Shown: positions 19,328-27,315 of the stretch, piece after piece
How positions within the stretch are numbered: the first letter of the stretch is position 1
How the letters are laid out: the number at the start of each line of letters is the position of its first letter
Assembly (NCBI RefSeq): GCF_001999285.1
Contig: NZ_MLHN01000008.1
Location: forward strand, 124,001-188,000
DNA from: Rodentibacter genomosp. 1
GTDB taxonomy: Bacteria > Pseudomonadota > Gammaproteobacteria > Enterobacterales > Pasteurellaceae
Length of the DNA stretch: 64,000 nt
Direction: 5' to 3'
Notes under the pieces: generated by a model
Seen by the model: the letters and a program-made list of their open reading frames with translations, nothing else
Told to the model about the DNA's origin: nothing
Database searches by the model: none
Program-made: the position numbers and the translations under genes

Positions 19328-20052
19328 TTAATTACGATGTTTAAATCGATAAGATTCATTACCCGTTTCTAAAATATGGCAATGTGAATTAACCTATCTA
19401 AAAGTGCATTTGTCACTTTTGCCTCAGTAAATAGGGTGTCCCACTCTGAAAACTCAAGGTTTGTCGTAATGATAACACTGGTATTTTCATGAAGTTGACT
19501 CGTTAAATGAAACAGTAATGCCCCACCTTTTTGACTAAAGGGTAAGTAGCCTAGCTCATCCAAAATGATGACATCTTGACGAGTCATCTAAGGGACAAGC
19601 TTAAATTGTTTCATTTGATTATCCAGCTCAAGCTGATTCACCAAATCCAATACGTTCCAAAATCGTACTTTATAGCCTTGTTCTGCAGCTTGGATGCCAA
19701 ATGCCGTCGCTCAGTGCGTTTTTCCTGTACCTGGACCACCCACTAAAATAATATTACGCTTGGCTTTAATCTATTCACCATCCAGCAAAAGTTGAAAGCG
19801 GGCTTCATCTAAAAGGCTTTGCTTAAAATCAAATTCAGCAAAGGTTCTTTGTTGGGGAAACTTAGCACGTTTAATCCGCCCTAAAGTTTGGTTAATGCTT
19901 CGTTGTGTGATTTCAACATTTAGTAAACGTGCGAGAATATCGAGCGTCGGGCGTTTGCGTCGAACACCTTCAATCACGATATCGTCAAATTCATTTGCCA
20001 TTGTTGTTAATTTAAGCTGTTGTAGTCATGCAATATAGTCTTGTCTTTCCAT
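19328..20052 (-). pseudogene. istB: istB pseudogene (IS21 helper ATPase)
   Basis: Read from the ATG at 20052, the protein aligns with IstB: MERQDYIA-stop-LQQLKLTTMANEFDD, Walker A GGPGTGKT, VIILDELGYLPFSQKGGALL, then LLDRL. Four in-frame stops interrupt it (TGA near 20026, TAG near 19771, TGA near 19710, TAG near 19588), and a frameshift near 19385 separates LLDRLIH from the expected HCHILETGNESYRFKHRN ending at 19328. IstB is the AAA+ protein that assists IstA in transposition. It is non-functional as it stands. Confidence 0.88.
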
Positions 20053-20070
20053 TATTATCTCTTGTCTGTT

Positions 20071-21157
20071 TTATTTTAGTGAAGGAAAGGTAGTGGTTCT
20101 TCGATATTGAAGGAGTTGGTCAAATTGACTGAGATTTGCTTTAGGCGGACAACGCAGCGCAACGTGTCGACTCTCTATTTTAGGGACTGTTGGTTCAGTC
20201 AATCTTAAGATAATATTCAGTACGGCTTCAACAGTAGGTAATCCTTGTTCTAATGCGAGCTCTGCGGCAGTCACGCCGACTTCCTCGCCAAAATCCGCAA
20301 TTAAACTCAGAAGCTTAACCATTGCCTTGTCACCACGAGGTTGTTTGAGTAAGTGATGTTGAAGGGTTTTAATCGCAGGAGGAAGTACCAAAGGGCGGAA
20401 AAGCCGCTTACGGCGTGTTTGAACTTGTCGCTCGACTTGACCTTTCTCCCAACCTGAGGCCGGTGTACAAGCGACAGGCTCAATGAGAAAAGGGTTCATC
20501 ATTGCCAAAATCCCTCATTAAATGACCGCTCTTTGCCTGATTTTATCTGTTTGACAATGGTTTTAGGGTTATCATAAATTCCCCGAGAGGGGACACCACC
20601 AAAATAAGTAAAGGCGTGATTATGTGCATCGATAAGCATTTCTAAGGTTTGTCTAAAATAAGCTCGGACATAATAAGCACGAGAATGACAAAGTCGAAAT
20701 GAGCGATATTTACCGTTGTTTCAACCTCATTTAATACCACTTTCTCAATGCTCCAATCAAATTGATAAGACTCACCGAGTGGAAATTTTTGAGGGATAAA
20801 AACAGCCGTAGTGGGTGGGGAAAAAGAGGCTTTATAACGCTTAATAAAACGAGAAACACAAGGGTATTGCCCTTCAAAGCCAAGGCTTTGCAAATACTCA
20901 AAATGACGTACTGCAGTTAAACGTTGAGAAGGTGGCTTATCCATCTCCTCTTTGAGTCGTTCAATTAATAGGGCTTTATAAGGCCCTAATTTAGGTGAAT
21001 CTGTGTGTTGACGTTGATAGTTTGGAATCTCAACCATATTGAGATATTTTTTGACTGTACGACGACTGAGTCGAAGTTTTTCAGCGATTTTACGCTGAGA
21101 AAGCCCCTCTTTATGGTAAAGGCGACGTATTTTTAAGATGGTTTCCATGCAAAGCAT
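20071..21157 (-). pseudogene. istA: istA pseudogene (IS21 transposase)
   Basis: N-terminal part (21157-20690) has the helix-turn-helix LSQRKIAEKLRLSRRTVKKYL and GESYQFDWS, which includes the first catalytic aspartate. A frameshift near 20690 moves the reading to HSRAYYVRAYFRQTLEML, continuing to KSGKERSFNEGF. A second frameshift near 20510 leads into MNPFLIEPVACTPASGWEKG and the end at 20071. At least two frameshifts, so no active transposase. An internal ATG at 21148 (METILK) is an equally good start. Confidence 0.85.
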
Positions 21158-21240
21158 ACCAGGTTATTCCCTGTTTAAATAACAAGGAGTTTATCAAAAG
21201 ATGCAGTGGATCACTTTTCGATGATCTTACTGCATCAGCC

Positions 21241-21296
21241 TGGTGCATTTTTGCATGATCATTAACAGGTAGTAAGATCCTACTAAACGTACTACT
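21241..21296. other. Right end of element A
   Basis: Short stub between the IS and the middle att. Its last part (CTAAACGTACTACTAAAACTC) resembles the integrase-side end of element B (CTAAACGTATAACTAAAACTC at about 34679), so it is the remaining int-proximal end of element A. Confidence 0.55.
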
Positions 21297-21416
21297 AAAA
21301 CTCAAGGAGTTAGTAGTATCTCGTTGGCTCGCATTGGACAATAAAAAAGCCTTGAAGTGAGTGTTTTCAAGGCTTTATCGGTTCTTGTTGGATTGTGTTG
21401 GATTTCAATTTGGTGG
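21297..21416. repeat. att repeat, middle copy (A/B junction)
   Basis: About 120 bp nearly identical to 34694-34813, starting near AACTCAAGGA, through CTCGTTGGCTCGCATTGGAC, the ssrA-type terminator, and GGATTTCAATTTGGTGG. It is the right boundary of element A and left boundary of element B. After it, the sequence GCTGGCGTCAT-TGAATTGAT is shared with the left copy, not with ssrA. Confidence 0.88.
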
Positions 21417-22065
21417 GCTGGCGTCATCTGAATTGATGGCGATAAATCCTTTTAAATACTGAATTTCTTTTAATTTGATTTTTAAGTGTATAACTAAACG
21501 TATAACTAAAACAAAAAGTCATCTATCAAAATGACTATTATTTAAACAATTATTATGATCGTAAAAAGAGGGTATCAGCCAATGGCGATCACCCCAATTT
21601 AGCCTCTAAACTTCACTGACCTTTAACCGGTCCTTTTTTGGTCTCGTTGTTTATCCTCAAATTGAGGTTAAGTCATTAAGTAAAATTTAATAACTGGCAA
21701 AATAACTTTCACCGTTGGTGGATGTTGAAACATGTCGAAAGGATTGCGTGATAGTTTCCGGCAAGTGAAAAGGTACTCCTAGACGGGGTGGGCGTTCCAC
21801 GGGGTTTAGGGCGCGTGGTTTTCGGCAGTTTTTTGAATTTCTAGTCATCATCATCTTTCTAACAAAACTCAATTTGAGGTTTATTATTCGATTAGGTGTT
21901 CTTGTCATACGAATGCCTTAATCTTTCGCTTGATACGAATAGTTCAACCGTTACCTATAGCCACGGTTCACATCTCCTCAAATTTGAGGGCGTTAAATTT
22001 TCCCTCGCGCGCGTACTGCTCCCTAAATTCAATAAAAAAGGCTCAATGCGCTGCACTAAGCCTTG
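21417..22065. other. Element B terminal region, non-coding
   Basis: About 650 bp without a convincing gene, largely alignable to 18341-18923. It contains palindromes CCTCAAATTGAGG (21655-21667), ACTCAATTTGAGGT (21867-21880) and CCTCAAATTTGAGG (21976-21989), a CCTCGCGCGCGTACTGCT block near 22005, and, at its end, the terminator for the minus-strand genes (about 22032-22066). Confidence 0.6.
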
Positions 22066-22066
22066 T
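22032..22066 (-). terminator. Terminator at the distal end of element B
   Basis: Minus strand: AAGGCTTAGTGC, loop AGC, GCATTGAGCCTT, then TTTTTTATT. It overlaps the stop of the 63-aa gene and duplicates the terminator of element A. Confidence 0.82.
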
Positions 22067-22257
22067 TAATCATTATTTTTGCTTGCTTCTATCTCTGCCG
22101 GCTCTGGGCTTTGTGGTGTGTAACTTGGTAGCTCAATTTCGCCTTTTTGGTGCGCTTGGATTTGATCAAAGCCTTGTTTTAATTCATTGAATAAATTTCT
22201 TTTTTCCATTTTTTCAGGCTTTAATTTCACCCCCAAATTAATGATTAATTTAGCCAT
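22066..22257 (-). CDS. Small protein resembling the N-terminus of HigA-type antitoxins
   Basis: 63 residues. The middle, KRNLFNELKQGFDQIQAHQKG, looks like the N-terminal segment of HigA-type regulators that precedes their helix-turn-helix, but here the HTH is missing and the protein ends in a Pro/Glu-rich tail. No function assigned. The ATG at 22257 overlaps the upstream stop by 8 nt (ATGGCTAA), so it is coupled to the 58-aa gene. Could be an anti-regulator or a decayed antitoxin. Confidence 0.55.
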   Translation of the reverse strand: MAKLIINLGVKLKPEKMEKRNLFNELKQGFDQIQAHQKGEIELPSYTPQSPEPAEIEASKNND

Positions 22258-22426
22258 TGAGCAACCACGCCTTTATATCTTGAGATGTTTTAACATTTTC
22301 AGGCAAAGTCACAAATTCATCATTGATACGTTCTTTCATTCTATCCATATCGTAGTTAAATTCGGTGGTTCTGCTTCTGATTTTTACAAGCTCATTATAT
22401 TCTTTATGTGGTTTTTTAGCGCTCAT
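22250..22426 (-). CDS. Unknown 58-aa protein
   Basis: Reads MSAKKPHKEYNELVKIRSRT... and ends DIKAWLLNG. Charged and soluble, with Asp/Arg/Glu-rich helices. GAGGAGGAT lies around the start, a good ribosome site (minus CATCCTCCTCATG). It forms an overlapping pair with the 63-aa gene. Not recognised; a small two-gene module near the BrnTA pair invites comparison with toxin-antitoxin systems, but no toxin motif is visible. Confidence 0.5.
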   Translation of the reverse strand: MSAKKPHKEYNELVKIRSRTTEFNYDMDRMKERINDEFVTLPENVKTSQDIKAWLLNG

Positions 22427-22545
22427 GAGGAGGATGATTTGAAAGGCAAGGAGGTAGCGTTTACTCTTAGCATTTCGAACTAAGGTCAGTTTTATCTTTT
22501 AGGCTACCCCACGATTAAGGTGATTATAAGGCTTTATTCTTTCTT

Positions 22546-22758
22546 TTACCAAGTCATTTTTAGTTTACGCCCCTGTTCAACACAATCTTTTAAATAAAGG
22601 TTAATCAATGTTTGATAGGGTAATTTCATTTCTTCTGCCAAGCCTTTGAAATAATCTATGGTTTCATCTTCAATGCGAATGGTAACCACTTTTTTAGATT
22701 TTAGATTATTGGCATAAGGATTTTTAACTCCCTTGCTGAAGTCATATTCTTCTCTCAT
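22546..22758 (-). CDS. BrnA-like / CopG-type antitoxin
   Basis: 70 residues. Ribbon-helix-helix part VVTIRIEDETIDYFKGLAEE followed by MKLPYQTLINLYLKDCV is the usual antitoxin partner in brnT-brnA operons. It starts one base inside the toxin stop (TAATG). Binds DNA at the operon and wraps the toxin, by family knowledge. Sequence differs strongly from element A's BrnA, so the two modules are not recent copies. Confidence 0.8.
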   Translation of the reverse strand: MREEYDFSKGVKNPYANNLKSKKVVTIRIEDETIDYFKGLAEEMKLPYQTLINLYLKDCVEQGRKLKMTW

Positions 22759-23042
22759 TATTGCCCCCTGTATTGGTTAATTTCTCGTTTGGTTGCTTTT
22801 CTTGCTGAAATAATCCGGATATTGTTATCTCTTTCACAATGCACCACTACAAGCACGTTACTTTTCTCACTACGCCCTAACAATAAAAAGCGCTCTTCTA
22901 AGAAAGAGTGATCGGGGTCGGGAATTAATAATGCATCGTCATCATAAAAAACGCTGACTGCCTCAGTGAAATTAATTCCGTGCTTTCTCTCGTTTATCTC
23001 TGCTTTGTTTTTATCCCACTCAAAGCCAGCAATAGAAAACAT
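22758..23042 (-). CDS. BrnT-family ribonuclease toxin
   Basis: 94 residues, full length. FEWDKNKAEINERKHGINF then TEAVSVFYDDD is the BrnT/DUF497 signature (RelE-like fold); basic and histidine residues (VVVHCERDNNIRIISARKAT) near the C-terminus are where the family carries its active site. Cleaves mRNA and causes growth arrest when free of BrnA. The module sits between the replication origin and the distal end, where it could stabilise the element. Confidence 0.85.
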   Translation of the reverse strand: MFSIAGFEWDKNKAEINERKHGINFTEAVSVFYDDDALLIPDPDHSFLEERFLLLGRSEKSNVLVVVHCERDNNIRIISARKATKREINQYRGQ

Positions 23043-23578
23043 AACTGCCCTTTATCGGTTGATAGTAAATACATTATATTTACACTAACATAAAAAGCAA
23101 CGTTAATTTAGAAAAGTTTCACCTATGGATCAATCCAAGACTTTCCACCACCTAAAAAATAAAAAAAGTGTATAGATACACGAAAATCATTAGACACACT
23201 AGACACATCCGATTTTTAGAAAAAATATTTTTATTTTTCAAATGGTTAAGCCTAATTTTTGTGTCTAAACGCATTAGACACACCTTAGACACAGTTAGAC
23301 ACATTCGCGAATTGTTTATTTTTTGATTAGACACAAAACCCCATTTTTTAGACACAAAACCCCTAAAATTAGACACAAAAAGGGTATTTTTAGACACAGC
23401 ATTTTTATTAAGCGATTGATATATTTAGCTTTTGTTCTTTTGTGTCTAGTGTGTCTAAGTTTTTTTGATGTTTTCTACACACGGAAAAAAATTTTTTCGT
23501 TGGTGGATAAAAAAAGAGCAAATCATTTCTGATCTGCTCTTTGTTATTTGATAGTCCGTACCTTTCAAAATAGGCTTT
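23043..23578. other. Non-coding origin region
   Basis: 536 bp without a gene, holding the brnT promoter side, the iteron array and, at 23511-23542, a GAGCAAATCATTTCTGATCTGCTC-type hairpin followed by Ts. That hairpin may terminate the replication gene's transcript or stop convergent transcription into the origin. Confidence 0.5.
23191..23457. other. Iteron array, probable replication origin of element B
   Basis: Twelve copies of TAGACAC: nine on plus at 23191, 23200, 23275, 23286, 23296, 23328, 23349, 23370, 23391 and three inverted at 23261, 23442, 23451. The outer pairs TAGACACACTAGACAC (23191-23206) and GTGTCTAGTGTGTCTA (23442-23457) are exact reverse complements. The four copies 23328-23391 are spaced 21 bp apart; 23275-23296 about 10-11 bp. 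The intervals are AT-rich. The array lies directly downstream of the DUF927 replication-type gene, where satellites and plasmids keep their origin. Confidence 0.75.
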
Positions 23579-25774
23579 CTATTCCGTTTCTATGCTTTCC
23601 TCATCATCTTCATCCAATACGGCCAACACATAACAACGGATTGTTTTATTGCCTCGGATGGCTCTCGGTAATTGTTTTCGGTATTTGTAACCGCTGGCAT
23701 TTGAAGTTTCTAACATACCTACACCCGCCAAGACTTCATTCGCCTGTTTCTCATTAAAGCCTTTAATCACATCTTCAAGATAAACCTGTGGAAAGACCCA
23801 ATATCTATCGCTTTCTTGGGGTTCTTTGCTGTCGGCTAACTGGCGATAACCTGCCATATCTCTCGGCTCTTGTTGGTTATGATTAAAGGGAAATTCAATA
23901 AACCGTGCGCCATTTCGCAATAACCAACCATTCACCTGTTCAATAATCTGTTTTTCCTCCCGAGAATGTAGCCCGTACTCGTTCACCCATTCATTAAAAC
24001 TGTGTAAAAGTGCGGTCTGATTTTCCGCTGTTTTCCACCCGGTAAAAGGGCTTGCCAGTTGTAGGGCAGTTTCCAGTATGGCAAATCGACCAGCCACCCG
24101 TTTAACTTGTGGACTCGCGTCATTGGGTAGCATTGCTTGCCATTGCTCCGCATAACGTTGATATTCAGCCACCACCGCTTGTTTATTTTCCAATAGCCAC
24201 ATAATCCACGCTTTGCCCATTGTGCCGTAGTATTGGCGTGTCATGGCGTTTAAATGGTCGGCGTGGGCTTTGCCATTGCCAAAATGATAAAACGTGTTGG
24301 CGGGCTGAATAGGGATATTTAACAAACGCACTAATTGCCCCGCATTGGTTCTGATGTTGTCCTGTTTGAGATATAACTCTAAATCTTGCTCACCGGTGGA
24401 AAAGGCAAGAATGCGCCAGCGGTTTAGCTCTCGGTTTCCGCCTTCCTTTGCCCCTTGGATTTTCCCTACGCCATTAAATAACGCGTAAGCGGTCTGTTCT
24501 ACGTGCTTTTTACTTGCCCCTTGCCCGATTTCATCAAGGGGAATAAAGCCGTCATTTCGTGCGGCGGCTTCGTTAATTAAGCCTAGGCTGGTGCCGTTCC
24601 ACGATAACCGGATTAAATCAGGCTCGCCATAAATTGAACTGGCAATATTGGCGATAGTCGTTTTCCCTGCGCTGGATTTTCCGAACAGGTGAACGCCAAA
24701 ACTTTCCGCCCCAATCAAGCCAATCAAAGGGGCGGCCAACGAACACGCCACGCCCAACATCATAGAATGATTGCCTTCGAGATATTGCCCGATTTCTTGT
24801 TGCCATTCCTGTAGCGAGCCTTTGGCTTGATAGCCTGCGGTGGTGGCTGATTTGTTGTTGAAGTAAACGGGCTGATTCGGTTTCCCCAACACTTCACCAT
24901 TCGGCAAAATATACGCGTTAAAATCCGCCTGCCAGCCTGTTTCATTCACAATCTGATAAATCGGCTTGTCTTGTGTATCTTGGAGATAATCCGCGAGGTG
25001 CGGTTTCAAGCGTTGGCTATTGGTGAGCCTAACGCCTTTTTGCTTGAGCAGTTGCCAGCCGGCACGCTCGCCAATTTCCGCCCACGGGAGAGCGATTAAA
25101 GTCGGTTCGGTTTTGCCCTGCGCTTGGAAAGAGAGCATAGAAAAGTAATCACTTTCGGAAATGCCTACGCCCACCACATCCACACAATCCGCCAGCCATT
25201 CGCATTTATCAACCATTTCGCCGGTGTCTTTGTCTAACTTCGGAACAACCCTAAAAAGCCCCGCTATGCCGTTTTCCTTGCGTTTTTCGGTGTAAGGTTG
25301 ATGATTATCTCGGGTTGATTCGCAAATGAGCTGAATTTCACCGTGATAGGTTTCGCCCTTGCGTATGCGCTGAATATATCGGCTTACATCTTCAATCATC
25401 TGTAAGGCTTCATCACAATACATCACATTTTCGGCTGCCGTATGTTTGGCAAGATTCAAATAAACCGCTTCTAAAACTTCCGTGTCTAACGCATTGCCAC
25501 CATTTGCCCGAATTAAACGAACATAACGGGCGTTTTTCGGGGCAATTCGCAATGATTGAATAGATTCTAAGGCTTTATCGTCCACCACCACACAAGGCGA
25601 TTTACGGGCGTTTTCGCCTAAGGCATTTTCAAGGTCGATTTCAACCGCACTTTTACCCGATTCATTAATATGTTTGGCAATCTCCCACGCCTGCAAGCCT
25701 AAGCAAATCGTGATTTCTGTTTCGCCTGTTTGGTCTTGGACTTTCACAAAAGGGGCGTTTTTTAGTTTAGCCAT
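23579..25774 (-). CDS. DUF927-family P-loop ATPase, putative replication helicase
   Basis: 731 residues. The central domain (about 150-450) is DUF927, a superfamily 3-like P-loop ATPase found in satellite and plasmid replication proteins. Walker A GKSSAGKT at 365-372 and Walker B GFIPLDEIGQG with D414-E415 are clear. It is followed by an arginine-rich segment (NRELNRWRILAFSTGEQ). The N-terminal 150 residues do not show a typical primase zinc finger, so priming may be host-supplied or use a divergent fold. Last gene of the operon, overlapping the upstream stop by 13 nt, with the iteron array just after it. Replication role is inferred from family and context. Confidence 0.75.
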   Translation of the reverse strand: MAKLKNAPFVKVQDQTGETEITICLGLQAWEIAKHINESGKSAVEIDLENALGENARKSPCVVVDDKALESIQSLRIAPKNARYVRLIRANGGNALDTEVLEAVYLNLAKHTAAENVMYCDEALQMIEDVSRYIQRIRKGETYHGEIQLICESTRDNHQPYTEKRKENGIAGLFRVVPKLDKDTGEMVDKCEWLADCVDVVGVGISESDYFSMLSFQAQGKTEPTLIALPWAEIGERAGWQLLKQKGVRLTNSQRLKPHLADYLQDTQDKPIYQIVNETGWQADFNAYILPNGEVLGKPNQPVYFNNKSATTAGYQAKGSLQEWQQEIGQYLEGNHSMMLGVACSLAAPLIGLIGAESFGVHLFGKSSAGKTTIANIASSIYGEPDLIRLSWNGTSLGLINEAAARNDGFIPLDEIGQGASKKHVEQTAYALFNGVGKIQGAKEGGNRELNRWRILAFSTGEQDLELYLKQDNIRTNAGQLVRLLNIPIQPANTFYHFGNGKAHADHLNAMTRQYYGTMGKAWIMWLLENKQAVVAEYQRYAEQWQAMLPNDASPQVKRVAGRFAILETALQLASPFTGWKTAENQTALLHSFNEWVNEYGLHSREEKQIIEQVNGWLLRNGARFIEFPFNHNQQEPRDMAGYRQLADSKEPQESDRYWVFPQVYLEDVIKGFNEKQANEVLAGVGMLETSNASGYKYRKQLPRAIRGNKTIRCYVLAVLDEDDEESIETE

Positions 25775-26217
25775 TGTTGCCCTCCTGTTTCACTCGCTGT
25801 GCGCTTTTCTATTTGAGCAAGGGCAATCTGTGCTTCTTGAGATATTAAAGCGATATTGGCGCGCAGAAAGCCTAATACAGTGAATTTCATTAAATCCTGC
25901 TGGATTTCTTCTGCACTTAAATTCGCCAGCGCATCATCTACATTGTGAACGCCTTTGCGTGCCGGCATTGATTGAATTAGCCATTTCTCCACATAATGAC
26001 AATCAGCCACCAACGCCCGCAGATAATCATCATAGCCTTTCATCTCGGTATCAACGGGAATAAGGGTCTCCCTCATGGTGTCAAAAAGTGAAAACAGGGC
26101 AGAAAATGCCATCGCTTTATCTTCCATAGCACAGGCTAACGCCTCTTTCTCCCGTTCGGAATAGTCCGACCAGTCTAACTTTTCTTGTGAAGGATTGGAT
26201 TTTGTTGTTTTAGCCAT
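25762..26217 (-). CDS. Unknown helical protein upstream of the DUF927 gene
   Basis: 151 residues, predicted mostly alpha-helical and acidic (DWSDYSEREKEALACAMEDK start). No known motif. Starts within the preceding stop (ATGGCTAA, 8-nt overlap) and ends 13 nt inside the DUF927 gene, so it is made stoichiometrically with both. Possibly a replication accessory protein. Confidence 0.65.
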   Translation of the reverse strand: MAKTTKSNPSQEKLDWSDYSEREKEALACAMEDKAMAFSALFSLFDTMRETLIPVDTEMKGYDDYLRALVADCHYVEKWLIQSMPARKGVHNVDDALANLSAEEIQQDLMKFTVLGFLRANIALISQEAQIALAQIEKRTASETGGQQWLN

Positions 26218-26374
26218 TGCTTACCCCTTGTTTTTTAATCACCACCGCTTGATAGACTTCATCATTCAAGGCTTTTTCTGATAGGCTTAACGCTTCCGCC
26301 AGACTGCTTACCGTACCGAGTATGATGGGCTTTTGTTGGCTATATCCGACGACTTGATAATTTACCTTACTCAT
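26210..26374 (-). CDS. Unknown 54-aa protein
   Basis: Starts MSKVNYQVVGYSQQKPIILG and ends KKQGVSNG. I start at 26374 rather than at an in-frame upstream ATG because AAGGGG lies just before it and it overlaps the upstream stop by 8 nt (ATGAGTAA), the habit of this operon. Short beta-rich protein of unknown role. Confidence 0.6.
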   Translation of the reverse strand: MSKVNYQVVGYSQQKPIILGTVSSLAEALSLSEKALNDEVYQAVVIKKQGVSNG

Positions 26375-26984
26375 TCGATACCCCTTGCAACTTCTCATTT
26401 TCAACGCGCTCGATATTGAGCCGGTCAATTTGTTCGATCACTTCATTGAATTTATAAATCAAATAGCCGTTGGCTTGATTGAAGTCTTTCAACGTGCCGG
26501 CATTGTCTTTTGTGAGGTTTGCACCTTGAGATTTCGCCAGCGCATTAAATAACTTTCCACCCGCCTTTAACCGTTCGACTAAATCCGCCATTTCCGACCG
26601 CATTTTCAGCTTGTGGTGGAAATCATCGGGGTAAAGTTCAAAACATCGCTTGTTACTCTCTGAAATTAGCCTAAATTGCCGTGTAATTTGAGCGTAGGCG
26701 AACGCTAGGGGGTTAAGTGATAATTTCCCTTTGTATTTCCCTTTAATCGCTCCTTGCGTTTCCTGTTGCGTTTTTGGGGTTTCCTCAATTTGAGGAGACC
26801 GATCCAAATTTGGATCGGTGTTATTTCCAACTTCCTCAATTTCCACCCGCTCCACGTTGCGATAGCTAAAATCATCTCTGTTTGATTCAACGTAGGCTTT
26901 GATTTCTTCTGCCCGTGCAAGGGCGACGCCTTCCGCACAAATAAACGTGCGCCCGTCTTGATAGTGTAGGGTGACGTTATTCAT
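26367..26984 (-). CDS. Unknown 205-aa protein with palindrome-encoded insert
   Basis: Residues 1-50 contain LHYQDGRTFICAEGVALARA; residues about 55-75 (NTDPNLDRSPQIEETPK) are encoded by two adjacent DNA palindromes (26783-26795 and 26799-26818); residues 80-205 are helical and charged. I know no family. The insert-like segment looks grafted on: hydrophilic, low-complexity and made of sequence that also occurs in the non-coding ends of both elements. Overlaps its upstream gene by 8 nt (ATGAATAA). Confidence 0.65.
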   Translation of the reverse strand: MNNVTLHYQDGRTFICAEGVALARAEEIKAYVESNRDDFSYRNVERVEIEEVGNNTDPNLDRSPQIEETPKTQQETQGAIKGKYKGKLSLNPLAFAYAQITRQFRLISESNKRCFELYPDDFHHKLKMRSEMADLVERLKAGGKLFNALAKSQGANLTKDNAGTLKDFNQANGYLIYKFNEVIEQIDRLNIERVENEKLQGVSNE

Positions 26985-27315
26985 TGCCTTTGCCTCCCTT
27001 CATATTGCTAAGGTGAAATTCTGCATTGCCTGCGCTATCTCGTAACACATTGAGGAGATAAGCGTTCGCTTGGATTAATCCGCCTAATTGTCTCACGGTG
27101 GCATTGTTTAAGGCTTGGTCGTTGAAATTCTGCTCTTTCTCATCAGCAAAAATGCCTAAGTGTTCCATCATCTTGCCTACGGCAAATAACCCATATTCAA
27201 TTGATTCGCAAAGATATTCGCTTTCATTGCGGATGGCCTCTAGGGTTTCTTTGGTGGTCTCGTCACTATCGACTTTTTCAAATAAAATGTTTTGAATAGC
27301 GTTATATTTAAGCAT
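26977..27315 (-). CDS. Unknown 112-aa helical protein
   Basis: Starts MLKYNAIQNILFEKVDSDET. Predicted helical, with AIRNESEYLCESIEYGLFAV and a mid-protein QNFNDQALNNATVRQLGGLI. No recognised domain. Starts inside the stop of the second Ash/Icd-like gene (ATGCTTAA) and so is translationally coupled to it. Confidence 0.6.
   Translation of the reverse strand: MLKYNAIQNILFEKVDSDETTKETLEAIRNESEYLCESIEYGLFAVGKMMEHLGIFADEKEQNFNDQALNNATVRQLGGLIQANAYLLNVLRDSAGNAEFHLSNMKGGKGNE

Larger units (their letters stand above)
19276..21240 (-). mobile_element. Decayed IS21-family insertion sequence
   Basis: About 1.95 kb holding istA then istB on the minus strand, both broken. An inverted AAAAGTGATCCACT occurs at 19303-19316 and (as AGTGGATCACTTTT) at 21205-21218, probably part of the terminal inverted repeats. 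Exact ends are not clear; both sides also carry ATGATCTT just outside. It lies inside element A and has replaced most of it. Confidence 0.75.

Noticed and set aside
22066..22426. Full higBA toxin-antitoxin pair
   Set aside because: No RelE/HigB-like toxin and no helix-turn-helix in the 63-aa protein.
23191..23457. CRISPR array
   Set aside because: Repeats are only 7-9 bp, occur on both strands and have irregular gaps; no cas genes nearby. An iteron origin fits better.
26705..26938. Alternative-frame gene inside the 205-aa gene
   Set aside because: Lies wholly within the better-supported gene, lacks a ribosome site, and its composition follows the overlapping frame.
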